DNA of 64,000 nucleotides from an uncultured Aquimarina sp. (GTDB lineage: Bacteria; Bacteroidota; Bacteroidia; Flavobacteriales; Flavobacteriaceae): positions 485,048 to 549,047 of the forward strand of contig CANNFM010000002.1 in assembly GCA_947503835.1 (NCBI GenBank). The letters run 5' to 3'. How positions within the stretch are numbered: position 1 is the stretch's first letter; each line of letters opens with the position of its first letter. The notes beneath the pieces are model-generated. The model had not been told where the DNA came from. It saw only the letters and a program-made list of their open reading frames with translations, and did not search any database. Made by a program: the position numbers and the translations under genes. This document shows positions 1 to 7,340 of the stretch, in pieces.

Positions 1-376
1 CCAGAACAAAGGTTTCTGTACCATAGGCCTGCGATCGATGAGAGTTACAATGCACAGAGACAAAAAGGTCTGCATTTGCCTTATTCGCAATTCGTCCTCT
101 CTCGTGTAACTCTATAAATTCGTCTGTCTTACGGGTATAGACCACTTTAAATCTTGGATCTTTTTCTAGTGTGGCACCTACAGATAGAACTACATTAAGT
201 GCTATTTCTTTTTCCTTATATCCATTCCCTCTATTTCCAGAATCATGTCCGCCATGTCCTGCATCTAAAACCACCACAAACCTGTCATTTTCTTGCGAAA
301 AAACAGATGTATTAAATGCTGGTACTATAAAAATTAAGACTCCCAGTACAATACTATATCCAATATTTTGTTTCAT
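1..376 (-). CDS. N-acetylmuramoyl-L-alanine amidase (Amidase_3), N-terminal part only
   Basis: Partial gene; the 3' part lies beyond base 1. About 125 residues are visible. They begin with a hydrophobic signal peptide (MKQNIGYSIVLGV...), followed by VVLDAGHGGHDSG, the start of the Amidase_3 fold with its first zinc histidine. Farther on are a KEKEIAL helix whose glutamate is the usual second zinc ligand, and SVHCNSHRS with the third. Enzymes of this family cleave the amide bond between MurNAc and the stem peptide in the periplasm and act in cell separation or wall turnover. The ATG (374-376) follows a short AT-rich leader. Divergence from lptD is a common flavobacterial arrangement. The family is secure; the exact AmiA/B/C role is not. 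Confidence 0.88.
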   Translation of the reverse strand, partial: MKQNIGYSIVLGVLIFIVPAFNTSVFSQENDRFVVVLDAGHGGHDSGNRGNGYKEKEIALNVVLSVGATLEKDPRFKVVYTRKTDEFIELHERGRIANKANADLFVSVHCNSHRSQAYGTETFVL

Positions 377-678
377 GCGCTCATTCTATTTTCTTCCAAT
401 AATCTCCTGGAAATACTATCTATTAAAACAATTATCACTTTTTTTAGTTTATAATTGTGTTTAATAGCATTGAAACCATCAATTACAAATAATTTATCCA
501 TTAATTTGAAACATTCCCTTTTAGTTTCAGTATTTAATAATAACTTAAAAATATAAAGATTATGATTCATAAAATAAATTCATATTCTCTTAGTTTAAAT
601 GGCTTTAGAGATGTGTTGTTGACATATTTTTTTATTTTTTTATCAATTGCAATCTAAGCACAAAAAATATATGTAATT
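377..678. other. Divergent intergenic region between amidase and lptD
   Basis: About 300 bp, very AT-rich, holding the 5' ends of two divergent genes. A minus-strand open frame of 65 codons (373-570) ends by overlapping the amidase ATG, but its composition (Ile, Lys and Asn rich) looks like random AT-rich sequence and I do not call it a gene. A TAATTTTG element at 674-681 matches the Bacteroidetes -7 consensus TAnnTTTG and probably drives lptD. Confidence 0.5.
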
Positions 679-681
679 TTG
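674..681 (+). promoter_or_regulatory. -7 promoter element TAATTTTG upstream of lptD
   Basis: The octamer TAATTTTG fits the Bacteroidetes primary-sigma -7 motif TAnnTTTG. A TTG at 647-649 could serve as the -33 element, although the spacing (24 bp) is a little long. Transcription would start near base 686. The first possible lptD start, TTG at 679, would then lie inside the promoter. Confidence 0.45.
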
Positions 682-3459
682 ACACTTCAAAAACTAAGCC
701 ATAGTTTTACAAAAATAGGATTTAAACCATTGCAAACAACGGTACGTAACATACTTTATTCACTAAGTTTTTCACTGTTTTGTATTTGTCAAATTACTGC
801 ACAAGAAACAAACAAGACTACAGAGGTACCTATTCCTGCGGAGAACGATACTATAGCTAATACCCAGAAAGAAATAAAGGTTGACCCTGAACTATTACTA
901 AATGAAAAGGCTCAGGACACGACAAAAAAAGACACTATTGCTGCCGAGCCTCAATTATTATCAGACAAAGTTGACTACAAAGCAAAAGATTATATGAGGT
1001 TGAGTCGTAAAGAAAACAAAATGTATCTTTATAATGAAGCGGAAATAATTTATGGTGATATGCAAATTAATGCCGGATCTATTATTGTTGATAACGAAAA
1101 AAATGAGGTTTATGCATACGGTATTAAAGATTCTTTGGGTGAATATGCACAACCTCCTATTTTTAAACAGGCACAAAATGTTGTTGAACCAGATTCAATT
1201 CGGTTTAATTTTGATACCGAAAAGGCGCTGATATTCAATTCCAGAACAGAACAAAACGGATTTAAGATCAAAAACGAAGTCTCAAAACGTGAAAATGATT
1301 CTGTTATTTACATGAAAAATGTAAAGTTCACTACTTCAGAAAATATAGAAGACCCAGAATATTATTTCTATGCACGTAGGATTAAGTTTGTTCCTAAAAA
1401 GAAAATTGTGACTGGGTTGGTCAATATGTTTATTGCTGATGTTCCTACACCTCTTGGGCTACCATTTGGATATTTTCCTTTAACAGAAGACAGAACATCT
1501 GGGTTTATTATACCCAACCCGGGAGAAGAAAGGGCTCGAGGATATTTTCTTCAAAATGGAGGGTATTACTTTGCTATCAGCGATTATGTAGATTTAACAC
1601 TACAGGGAGATTATTACACCAATGGGAGTTATACTTTTGCAGTAGAATCTGCATATGCATTACGATATAGATTTAGAGGTAATCTAAGATTTAGATTCGA
1701 AAATAATTTACAAAGTGAAAGAGGTTTTCCAGATTTTTCGAGAACGACCACCTATAATATACAATGGTCACACAGCCAAGATGCTAAAGCCAATCCTAAT
1801 TCTCGTTTTTCGGCCTCGGTTAATTTTGGTAGTAGTGACTTTTTTCAGCAATCCACAAACCAACTTAATACGGGTAATTTCTTAAATAACCAGATTAGCT
1901 CATCGATATCCTATGCGAAAACATTTCAAGGAGACCCGCAAGTAAATGTTAATGTAGCGGCTACTCATAACTCCAACACAAATACTGGTATTGTAAATCT
2001 ATCTCTACCAAATGTAAATGCAAGTGTATCGAGAATATTTCCTTTTGCTCCAAAAGTAGGTGTAAAAAAAGGGATTATTCATAATATAAATACACAGTAT
2101 AATTTTAGGGGAGAAAACAGAATAACAACAGATGATGATGCCTTGTTTTCTGCAGAAATGTTTGAAGATGCTAGAATGGGAATGCAGCATACTATACCAT
2201 TAAGTACAAATTTTAAAATATTTAAGTATTTAAGTGCTACTGCAGGGACAAATTTTCAGGAAAATTGGGTTTTTGAGACCATAAATCAAAGTTATGATTC
2301 TACTGCAAATGAAGGTGCAGGAGAGGTTGTAAGAGATACTATAACGGGTTTCGAAACTTTTAGAACCTATAATTTTAGCACAAGTATAGGAACTACAATT
2401 TATGGTACTTTCAATTTTAAAAAAGGAAAGAAAATACAGGCAATTCGTCATACCATGAGGCCTTCTATTAGCTACAATATCAATCCAGCTTTTAATGAAT
2501 TTTATGACACCTATACTATTACAGACAATCCAAACACTACGGATATCGACGAAACAGAAGTTGTAGAATACTCTAAATTTGAAGGTGGTTTCTTTGGTGC
2601 ACCAAGTAATGTATTTTCAAGTAGTATTGGATTTTCTTTAGGGAATAACCTTGAAATGAAGGTGAAAAGCAAAGACACTACTGTAACAGAGGCTCAAAAG
2701 ATTACACTATTAAACAACCTTAATTTTAGTACTTCTTATAATATTGCCGGAGATTCATTAAAATTAAGTCCATTATCGATTACTGGTAATATTCCAATTA
2801 TTCAGAATAAATTAGATATAAACTTTAATGCTCAACTAGACCCTTATGCTCTTGATAATAACAATCGTAAGATTGATGTTTGGAATATAGATAATGGTGG
2901 TAGTTTATTTAGGCTTACCAGAGCTAGTGCAAATTTTGGGTATTCATTTTCTAATAGAGATTTTGAAAAAGGAGCAGTTAACGAAGACCCTTTTGAAAAT
3001 CAAAACTTTAGGAATGAAGGTAGACCCGATGATCTTTTTGGAGGAAATACCAATTTTCAAGAAGGGCAATCCTATGTCAAGGATAGAGACAAAAGTTCAG
3101 ATAAAGACGTAAAAAATTACAATTACAAAATCCCGTGGTCTCTACGATTAGCGTATAATGTTAATTATAGCAATAATGCCCGGCAAAACGAAATATCATC
3201 GCACTCTGTACAATTCTCTGGAGATATTGAGCTTTCTCCAAAATGGACAGTTGGTGCTTCTTCGGGTTATGATCTAAAAGACCCCGGATTTACATTCACT
3301 AATTTAAGATTTCAAAGGGATTTAGAAAGCTGGACAATGAGTTTTAACTGGATTCCTTTTAGCGCAAGAACATCCTGGAATTTCTTTATAGGTATTAAAT
3401 CATCTGTACTTAGTGACATTAAATACGATAAACGAAGAGAGCCGGATAGACAATTATAA
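679..3459 (+). CDS. lptD: LPS-assembly outer-membrane protein LptD
   Basis: The 926-residue product is a large outer-membrane beta-barrel that inserts lipopolysaccharide into the outer leaflet. It has a hydrophobic N-terminal signal (about residues 20-42, ending ITAQE), a periplasmic OstA-like jellyroll (around 90-260, with LYNEAEIIYGDMQINAG and a later GLPFGYFPLTEDRTSG segment typical of Bacteroidetes LptD), then a long barrel rich in alternating aromatic strands, ending with a basic tail. It is longer than E. coli LptD (about 780 residues), as is usual in Flavobacteriia. No ATG lies near the 5' end. TTG 679 overlaps the putative -7 element, so the in-frame TTG at 730, just before the signal peptide, may be the true start (909 residues). 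ridA follows 62 bp downstream. Confidence 0.9.
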   Translation: MTLQKLSHSFTKIGFKPLQTTVRNILYSLSFSLFCICQITAQETNKTTEVPIPAENDTIANTQKEIKVDPELLLNEKAQDTTKKDTIAAEPQLLSDKVDYKAKDYMRLSRKENKMYLYNEAEIIYGDMQINAGSIIVDNEKNEVYAYGIKDSLGEYAQPPIFKQAQNVVEPDSIRFNFDTEKALIFNSRTEQNGFKIKNEVSKRENDSVIYMKNVKFTTSENIEDPEYYFYARRIKFVPKKKIVTGLVNMFIADVPTPLGLPFGYFPLTEDRTSGFIIPNPGEERARGYFLQNGGYYFAISDYVDLTLQGDYYTNGSYTFAVESAYALRYRFRGNLRFRFENNLQSERGFPDFSRTTTYNIQWSHSQDAKANPNSRFSASVNFGSSDFFQQSTNQLNTGNFLNNQISSSISYAKTFQGDPQVNVNVAATHNSNTNTGIVNLSLPNVNASVSRIFPFAPKVGVKKGIIHNINTQYNFRGENRITTDDDALFSAEMFEDARMGMQHTIPLSTNFKIFKYLSATAGTNFQENWVFETINQSYDSTANEGAGEVVRDTITGFETFRTYNFSTSIGTTIYGTFNFKKGKKIQAIRHTMRPSISYNINPAFNEFYDTYTITDNPNTTDIDETEVVEYSKFEGGFFGAPSNVFSSSIGFSLGNNLEMKVKSKDTTVTEAQKITLLNNLNFSTSYNIAGDSLKLSPLSITGNIPIIQNKLDINFNAQLDPYALDNNNRKIDVWNIDNGGSLFRLTRASANFGYSFSNRDFEKGAVNEDPFENQNFRNEGRPDDLFGGNTNFQEGQSYVKDRDKSSDKDVKNYNYKIPWSLRLAYNVNYSNNARQNEISSHSVQFSGDIELSPKWTVGASSGYDLKDPGFTFTNLRFQRDLESWTMSFNWIPFSARTSWNFFIGIKSSVLSDIKYDKRREPDRQL

Positions 3460-3521
3460 TAATTGATTTGAGGTAAAAACACAATAAGAACAATATATAC
3501 TATTATTAATCTCTTTACACA

Positions 3522-3902
3522 ATGAAAAAAATTATAACAACAACTAAAGCCCCAGCTCCTATCGGCCCTTACAATCAGGCTATTTTGAGTGGAAACACTC
3601 TTTATACTTCTGGGCAGGTTGCCATACATCCGGAAACAGGAGATTTGGTTCTTGATGATATCAAGACCGAAACAGAACAAGTAATGCAAAACCTTAAAGT
3701 CATTCTTGACGAAGTTGATATGACATTTGAAAATGTAATTAAAACTACCATTTTCCTTACTGATATGAACAATTTTTCTCAAGTAAATGAAATCTACGGA
3801 AATTATTTTAACGAGGATACGGCGCCAGCAAGAGAAACTGTTGCAGTAGCTGCATTACCAAAGTTTGTTAATGTAGAAATCTCAGTAATCGCTGTTAAAT
3901 AG
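3522..3902 (+). CDS. ridA: RidA family reactive intermediate deaminase
   Basis: The 126-residue product has the standard RidA/YjgF length. RidA trimers hydrolyse reactive 2-aminoacrylate and other enamines/imines released by PLP enzymes such as threonine dehydratase, protecting PLP enzymes in the cytoplasm. Visible hallmarks are the APAPIGPYNQA N-terminal signature, TSGQVA, VIKTTIFLTDM and the C-terminal APARETVAV segment with the conserved arginine that binds the substrate carboxylate. The gene lies 62 bp after lptD in the same direction, so it may be co-transcribed. A strong intrinsic terminator follows. Confidence 0.95.
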   Translation: MKKIITTTKAPAPIGPYNQAILSGNTLYTSGQVAIHPETGDLVLDDIKTETEQVMQNLKVILDEVDMTFENVIKTTIFLTDMNNFSQVNEIYGNYFNEDTAPARETVAVAALPKFVNVEISVIAVK

Positions 3903-3928
3903 AAATTTTTCTTTTTTTATAGAATAAT

Positions 3929-3962
3929 ACCCTCAGGTATAATTATACCTGAGGGTTTCTAT
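3929..3962 (+). terminator. Intrinsic terminator after ridA
   Basis: A perfect 14-bp inverted repeat (3929-3942 with 3943-3956, ACCCTCAGGTATAA and its complement) is followed by a T-rich run. It lies 27 bp after the ridA stop, so it ends the lptD-ridA transcript. Confidence 0.85.
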
Positions 3963-4143
3963 TTTTAAGGTCTATAGTATTTTACAATACTAGTACTATA
4001 AATCACTATTAAAAAAACAACACATATATCCATAAAAATCACAAGGTCAACATTTTACATAAAATAATATGTGTGAAATTTCGTTAATCATAGTACATAC
4101 TCGAACTTGACTTTAAAAGTTTATGGCTCTAAAACTCACTTTT

Positions 4144-4180
4144 ATCGATCTTTTCATATCCTGAAAAGATCGATTTTTTG
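4144..4180 (+). terminator. Orphan intrinsic terminator
   Basis: A perfect 13-bp stem (ATCGATCTTTTCA, 4144-4156, with its complement 4162-4174) and 5-nt loop are followed by six T residues. The ridA transcript already ends 190 bp upstream and no gene lies between, so this terminator either backs up the first or ends a small transcript arising in 3963-4143. I see no convincing promoter for one. Confidence 0.7.
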
Positions 4181-4442
4181 TTCATCAAACATATTTAGAG
4201 ATAAAAATTTAAACAATTGTACTTCATTTTTAGAACTTCAAACATTAGTAATCAATTACATACATATTCTAGTTAGATTTTATTAATATAAAATGTAGAA
4301 ATATAACTATCCATACAGCTAACAATTTTGATCAAATTTCTACATTTTTATCTCGCAACCTAACCCATCACCCTTCTTTACCTTAAAAAACAAACATTAC
4401 AAAACACCAGTAAAATCAACACTTAACAAAGTAATTTAATTT
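4181..4442. repeat. AT-rich intergenic stretch with a long-loop inverted repeat
   Basis: No coding sequence is supported here. A 13-bp inverted repeat (AAAATGTAGAAAT at 4290-4302 with its complement at 4336-4348) encloses a 33-nt loop and ends in T residues, so it could fold in RNA or act as a weak terminator. The rest is unstructured AT-rich DNA leading to the sigma-54-like promoter. Confidence 0.45.
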
Positions 4443-4458
4443 TTGGCACGGCAATTGT
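4443..4458 (+). promoter_or_regulatory. Sigma-54 (RpoN)-type -24/-12 promoter
   Basis: The sequence TTGGCACGGCAATTGT matches the RpoN consensus TGGCACG-N4-TTGC: the -24 GG at 4445-4446 is followed after exactly 10 bp by the -12 position, here GT instead of GC. The -24 half is a complete consensus match. Predicted transcription start is near 4469, about 36 nt before the ATG of a 32-codon ORF. Such promoters need an enhancer-binding activator, and none is encoded in this window. Confidence 0.6.
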
Positions 4459-4504
4459 TTATACTATAGCAAAACAATAAACAAACATTTTAAAATTATA
4501 AATT

Positions 4505-4603
4505 ATGAAAACTTTTTACATTACATTAGGATTTAACTTCGAACCGATTATTAACTTTTTAAAAGAACTTCCTGCATCATGTAGTTATGCAATCCATAGA
4601 TAA
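4505..4603 (+). CDS. Putative 32-residue small protein behind a sigma-54-like promoter
   Basis: A 32-codon ORF (MKTFYITLGFN... ending SYAIHR) begins 47 bp after the -12 element and is followed 55 bp later by a strong intrinsic terminator, so promoter, ORF and terminator form a compact unit of about 250 bp. The peptide is hydrophobic to amphipathic with one cysteine and no obvious signal-peptide cleavage site. There is no clear Shine-Dalgarno sequence, which is common in Bacteroidetes. I do not recognise a family. The transcript may instead be non-coding and the ORF fortuitous. Confidence 0.4.
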   Translation: MKTFYITLGFNFEPIINFLKELPASCSYAIHR

Positions 4604-4657
4604 AATAGAATCAAGAAGATTAATTAAATAATTTACATATGGATTGTAGGAAAATAT

Positions 4658-4689
4658 AAAAAGCGAGATAATTATATCTCGCTTTTTTT
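4658..4689. terminator. Bidirectional intrinsic terminator
   Basis: A 13-bp stem (AAAAAGCGAGATA, 4658-4670, paired with 4675-4687) with a 4-nt loop and T-rich flank. It ends the sigma-54-type mini-transcript on the plus strand. With A residues on the left side it can also end the minus-strand gene at 4750-5220. Confidence 0.8.
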
Positions 4690-4749
4690 CATCAATATGT
4701 CCCGTACTAAAATAAGAGTCAAGCTTTCATCTAAGAGACTTGACTAGTA

Positions 4750-5220
4750 TTATTTCAAAATATTGCCATATATGCAATCTTTAGCAAGACTCTTAGAATA
4801 ACTCGTTTTTGTATTAAGATCCATTATCATATAAGGCACATTTCTTATGTATACACTCACCCGGTCCTTTTCCCAATCAATTTGTATATCTTCATTCTTT
4901 AGATTTCTAACATAGCTATAGTAATTAGATAGTGAAGTTGGCAAGGGCATTTCTTTTGTATCTTTAGTACTTTCTAATGTATCATTTTTTGATAATTTTG
5001 GAGCTACTACAGAACATAAAAAACCTTCAAAATCAATACTTTCTTTATCTGAGCTTAACATGTGTGCCCATACAGAATAGGCATCTTCTTCAATGACAAG
5101 TGTTCTTCCTGTTAACGAATTTGTAGATGTTAAAAAGACGCTGCCTTCTTTTTTTATCGAATTTTCTTTAGTAAGCGTTGGAAATAACCCGTCTATTACG
5201 GATAAAAAAAAGGTTTTCAT
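4750..5220 (-). CDS. Hypothetical protein, 156 residues
   Basis: Not recognised. The product starts MKTFFLSVIDGLFP and has no convincing signal peptide or membrane segment. It is fairly acidic in the middle (SSDKESIDFEGF, KDTKEMPLP) and ends in a tyrosine- and lysine-rich part. Its codon use and composition look like a real protein, and it has an ATG start and its own terminator at 4658-4689. It stands alone between two gene-poor stretches, which suggests a lineage-specific or horizontally acquired gene. The first residues (MKTF) resemble those of the nearby 32-residue ORF, but I see no further similarity. Confidence 0.55.
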   Translation of the reverse strand: MKTFFLSVIDGLFPTLTKENSIKKEGSVFLTSTNSLTGRTLVIEEDAYSVWAHMLSSDKESIDFEGFLCSVVAPKLSKNDTLESTKDTKEMPLPTSLSNYYSYVRNLKNEDIQIDWEKDRVSVYIRNVPYMIMDLNTKTSYSKSLAKDCIYGNILK

Positions 5221-5426
5221 TTTGGGGCACTCATTTTGGGGTTCCTACAATACTTTCATGCTATTCTTTTACGAATACCATTCTTTACTTAAACTCATAA
5301 GAGCATAATATCAAGCTGCTAAGCTATGGATTTATTTTTAGGTGTAAAGGGGGATTTTCCTCCTTATACAAAGGGGTTTTTACCCCTAAAAACTATCTGT
5401 CTGTTAGTTCTGCTAATCTAACTTAA

Positions 5427-5545
5427 TCATACCCTAGTGTCTTTTGCAGGTATAACATACAGATTTCTATACCCTTTTAACATTTGCTCGGCTGTGATAG
5501 GATTGGTAGCGAGAGGTACGCTATACACATGCTAGAGGCACCAGA
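5427..5545 (-). pseudogene. Remnant of a second methylglyoxal synthase gene (3' end only)
   Basis: On the minus strand 5472-5528 read VYSVPLATNPITAEQMLKG, which aligns with the C-terminus of the intact methylglyoxal synthase at 6916-7278 (VYNVPLATNPATAELMLKG). The frame then runs 14 codons past the usual end to TGA at 5427-5429. Just upstream, the match is broken by a stop codon and an apparent frameshift, and no N-terminal part is found. DNA identity is moderate with many silent changes, so this is an old decayed paralogue and not a recent duplication. It would not encode a working enzyme. Confidence 0.75.
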
Positions 5546-5595
5546 ACTATGTTTAGGACAAAACACTTGGACAGAATTTGTCTTCAACCAAGTCG

Positions 5596-5642
5596 AAGGG
5601 CCTGGTGTAAAGTAGCTTTAATCATAACACCTACTGGCCCTT
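5596..5642. repeat. Imperfect inverted repeat in intergenic DNA
   Basis: AAGGGCC plus GGTGT (5596-5608) pair with ACACC plus GGCCCTT (5627-5642), with a few unpaired bases between the halves. Together with the adjacent mgsA relic this marks decayed DNA in the gap 5221-5678. I see no open frame and no mobile-element signature in the rest of the gap. Confidence 0.35.
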
Positions 5643-5678
5643 AATTATAACTATAAAATTGAACTGTTTGCTACAAGA

Positions 5679-6194
5679 TTATTTGAAACTTCTTCCAAAC
5701 CCGTCAACTGTTTTTTCTATCAATACCCCCTCTTGCCCCATTTCTTCAATCCAAATCCGTATACGTGTATTTCCTGCGCTATCAAGATAGGTGCCTTTAC
5801 CGTGCGTATGCTCAAATTTTATGACATAGGTCTTTCCGGCCTTAAAAGCAAATGCTTCAAAAGGCTCTATAGGAATAGCAATTTGTCCTTTAGATACAAA
5901 TCGCATTTGTATTTTATGTTCTCCAGGCAATAGTAGAATCTCTTGAGCTCCCTTCATTAAACTCTTATTTGGTATATCCACGTCATCTACGGCAATAAAA
6001 TATGCATATTTCTTACCCATAGTCTCGCTTATCAATCGTACTTGCTGTTCATCTAGGAGTTCAGGACCTTCGTATAGCGCTAAAGCAGTAACTTTATGCT
6101 TTTTGTTTTTTTTATTTTTCTTCTTTTGTGCGATCCCTGGTGTTGCAGCTAGAAGTGCTAACGCTATAATCAACATTATTCTAATTATCTTCAT
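5679..6194 (-). CDS. Secreted hypothetical protein with a PEGA-like beta fold
   Basis: The 171-residue product has a clear signal peptide (MKIIRIMLIIALALLAATPGIAQ) followed by a lysine-rich stretch. The remainder has the pattern LLPGEHKIQMRF followed by FKAGKTYVIKFE, which resembles small periplasmic or outer-membrane beta-sandwich proteins in which a PG-H loop links two strands (PEGA/DUF2057-like). This is resemblance only. It lies 80 bp downstream of the Crp-like regulator gene on the same strand, so the two may share a transcript. Function unknown; probably periplasmic. Confidence 0.65.
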   Translation of the reverse strand: MKIIRIMLIIALALLAATPGIAQKKKNKKNKKHKVTALALYEGPELLDEQQVRLISETMGKKYAYFIAVDDVDIPNKSLMKGAQEILLLPGEHKIQMRFVSKGQIAIPIEPFEAFAFKAGKTYVIKFEHTHGKGTYLDSAGNTRIRIWIEEMGQEGVLIEKTVDGFGRSFK

Positions 6195-6274
6195 CTTGAT
6201 TTATTTTAATTAACAATACTTCTCAAAGATAAGTTCATATGTATTATTTCTTATATACATATGTAAAGCGATTA

Positions 6275-6868
6275 TCAAGTTGCAAATATTTTCTTTCGTA
6301 TTCTACTCAGCTGGGTAGGTGTGATCCCAATAAACTGTGCTATATAATATTGATTAATCAGGGTTTCTAATTCGGGATATCTTTCTCTAAACAGTTTATA
6401 TCTACTATCGGCTTGTAACGTAAAGAATTCAAATTCTCTTTGTTCTTTTCCTATAAAAAAGATCTCAGTTAGTTTTTGATTCCATTCAGCAACTTCTGTA
6501 TTATTTTTTATAAAACATAACAAATCTTCATATTTCCCTTCTAATAACCTCACTTCCGTCAGTGCTTCTATAGACACTTGATTAACCGTACGAGTTACCA
6601 GGGAAGAAAATGCCCCTATAAAGGATATTGGTGTTTTAAAAAAGATTGGTGTAAAAAAAGTTTTTGTGTATTGAGAACCATCATCTTTAGATATATATGC
6701 TCTTAAAACTCCATCTAAAACAATTCCAAATTTATTTTCTTTACGACCTGTTTTCGCAAAAAAAGTTCCTTTACTATAGGTTTTCTCAACAAGAATACCC
6801 TTGATTTGGTTAAAGGTATCATTTGATATAGGTGACACCTGATTAAGGTATTGTTTTATTTCTTGCAT
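6275..6868 (-). CDS. Crp/Fnr-family transcriptional regulator
   Basis: The 197-residue product has an N-terminal cyclic-nucleotide-binding-type beta-roll (about residues 20-115; YSKGTFFAKTGRKENKFGIVLDG matches the fold's second and third strands) and a C-terminal helix-turn-helix (about 150-195; YIAQFIGITPTQLSRIRKK). The usual cAMP-binding GE...R signature is absent, so the ligand may not be cAMP. These small Bacteroidetes regulators usually sense an environmental cue and often control adjacent genes; here the neighbours are mgsA upstream and a secreted protein downstream. Confidence 0.85.
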   Translation of the reverse strand: MQEIKQYLNQVSPISNDTFNQIKGILVEKTYSKGTFFAKTGRKENKFGIVLDGVLRAYISKDDGSQYTKTFFTPIFFKTPISFIGAFSSLVTRTVNQVSIEALTEVRLLEGKYEDLLCFIKNNTEVAEWNQKLTEIFFIGKEQREFEFFTLQADSRYKLFRERYPELETLINQYYIAQFIGITPTQLSRIRKKIFAT

Positions 6869-6915
6869 GATGTAATATAATGAATGTATATTATTTACAA
6901 AATCCTTCCCGAAAA

Positions 6916-7278
6916 TTACAATCCCTTAAGCATTAACTCTGCAGTAGCAGGATTGGTCGCCAAAGGAACATTATATACATCACAAAGTCGCATTAACATA
7001 AAAATATCGGGTTCATGAGGATGTTTAGCCAACGGGTCTCTAAAAAAGATCACCATATCTACTTTTTTCTCTGCAACGTCTGATGCTATCTGTGCATCTC
7101 CTCCCAAAGGTCCGGATAAATAAGGGTATACATTAAACCCCGCTCTTTTAGCTTTTTCTCCTGTGGTACCTGTAGAAACTAGTTTGATGTTTTTAGAATG
7201 TAGTATTTTTTGATGTTCATTCAAGAATTGCACCATTTCAGCTTTTTTACCATCGTGTGCTATTATTGCTATTGTCAT
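6916..7278 (-). CDS. mgsA: Methylglyoxal synthase
   Basis: The 120-residue product converts dihydroxyacetone phosphate to methylglyoxal and phosphate, a bypass of lower glycolysis used when sugar phosphates build up. Visible family motifs are the N-terminal IAIIAHDGKK with the substrate-contacting histidine, STGTTGEKA (phosphate binding), SGPLGGDAQIA with the catalytic aspartate, and FFRDPLAKHPHEPD with the second key aspartate. It is slightly shorter than E. coli MgsA (152). The gene lies 62 bp downstream of pfkA on the same strand, so the enzyme feeding triose phosphate and the overflow enzyme are probably co-expressed. A decayed paralogue lies at 5427-5545. Confidence 0.95.
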   Translation of the reverse strand: MTIAIIAHDGKKAEMVQFLNEHQKILHSKNIKLVSTGTTGEKAKRAGFNVYPYLSGPLGGDAQIASDVAEKKVDMVIFFRDPLAKHPHEPDIFMLMRLCDVYNVPLATNPATAELMLKGL

Positions 7279-7340
7279 GAATAGGTTTCAAATTTTAGGT
7301 TATAACTCTTTAACTTACCTCTCATTTAGGTCCTTCAAAA

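Noticed and set aside
373..570. 65-codon minus-strand ORF overlapping the amidase start by ATGA
   Set aside because: Low-complexity AT-rich composition and no recognisable protein features; the overlap is by chance.
5334..5392. Imperfect inverted repeat around tttttaggtgtaaa and tttttacccctaaaaa
   Set aside because: Pairing is too imperfect and lies in simple G/T and A/T runs; not strong enough to call a terminator or mobile end.
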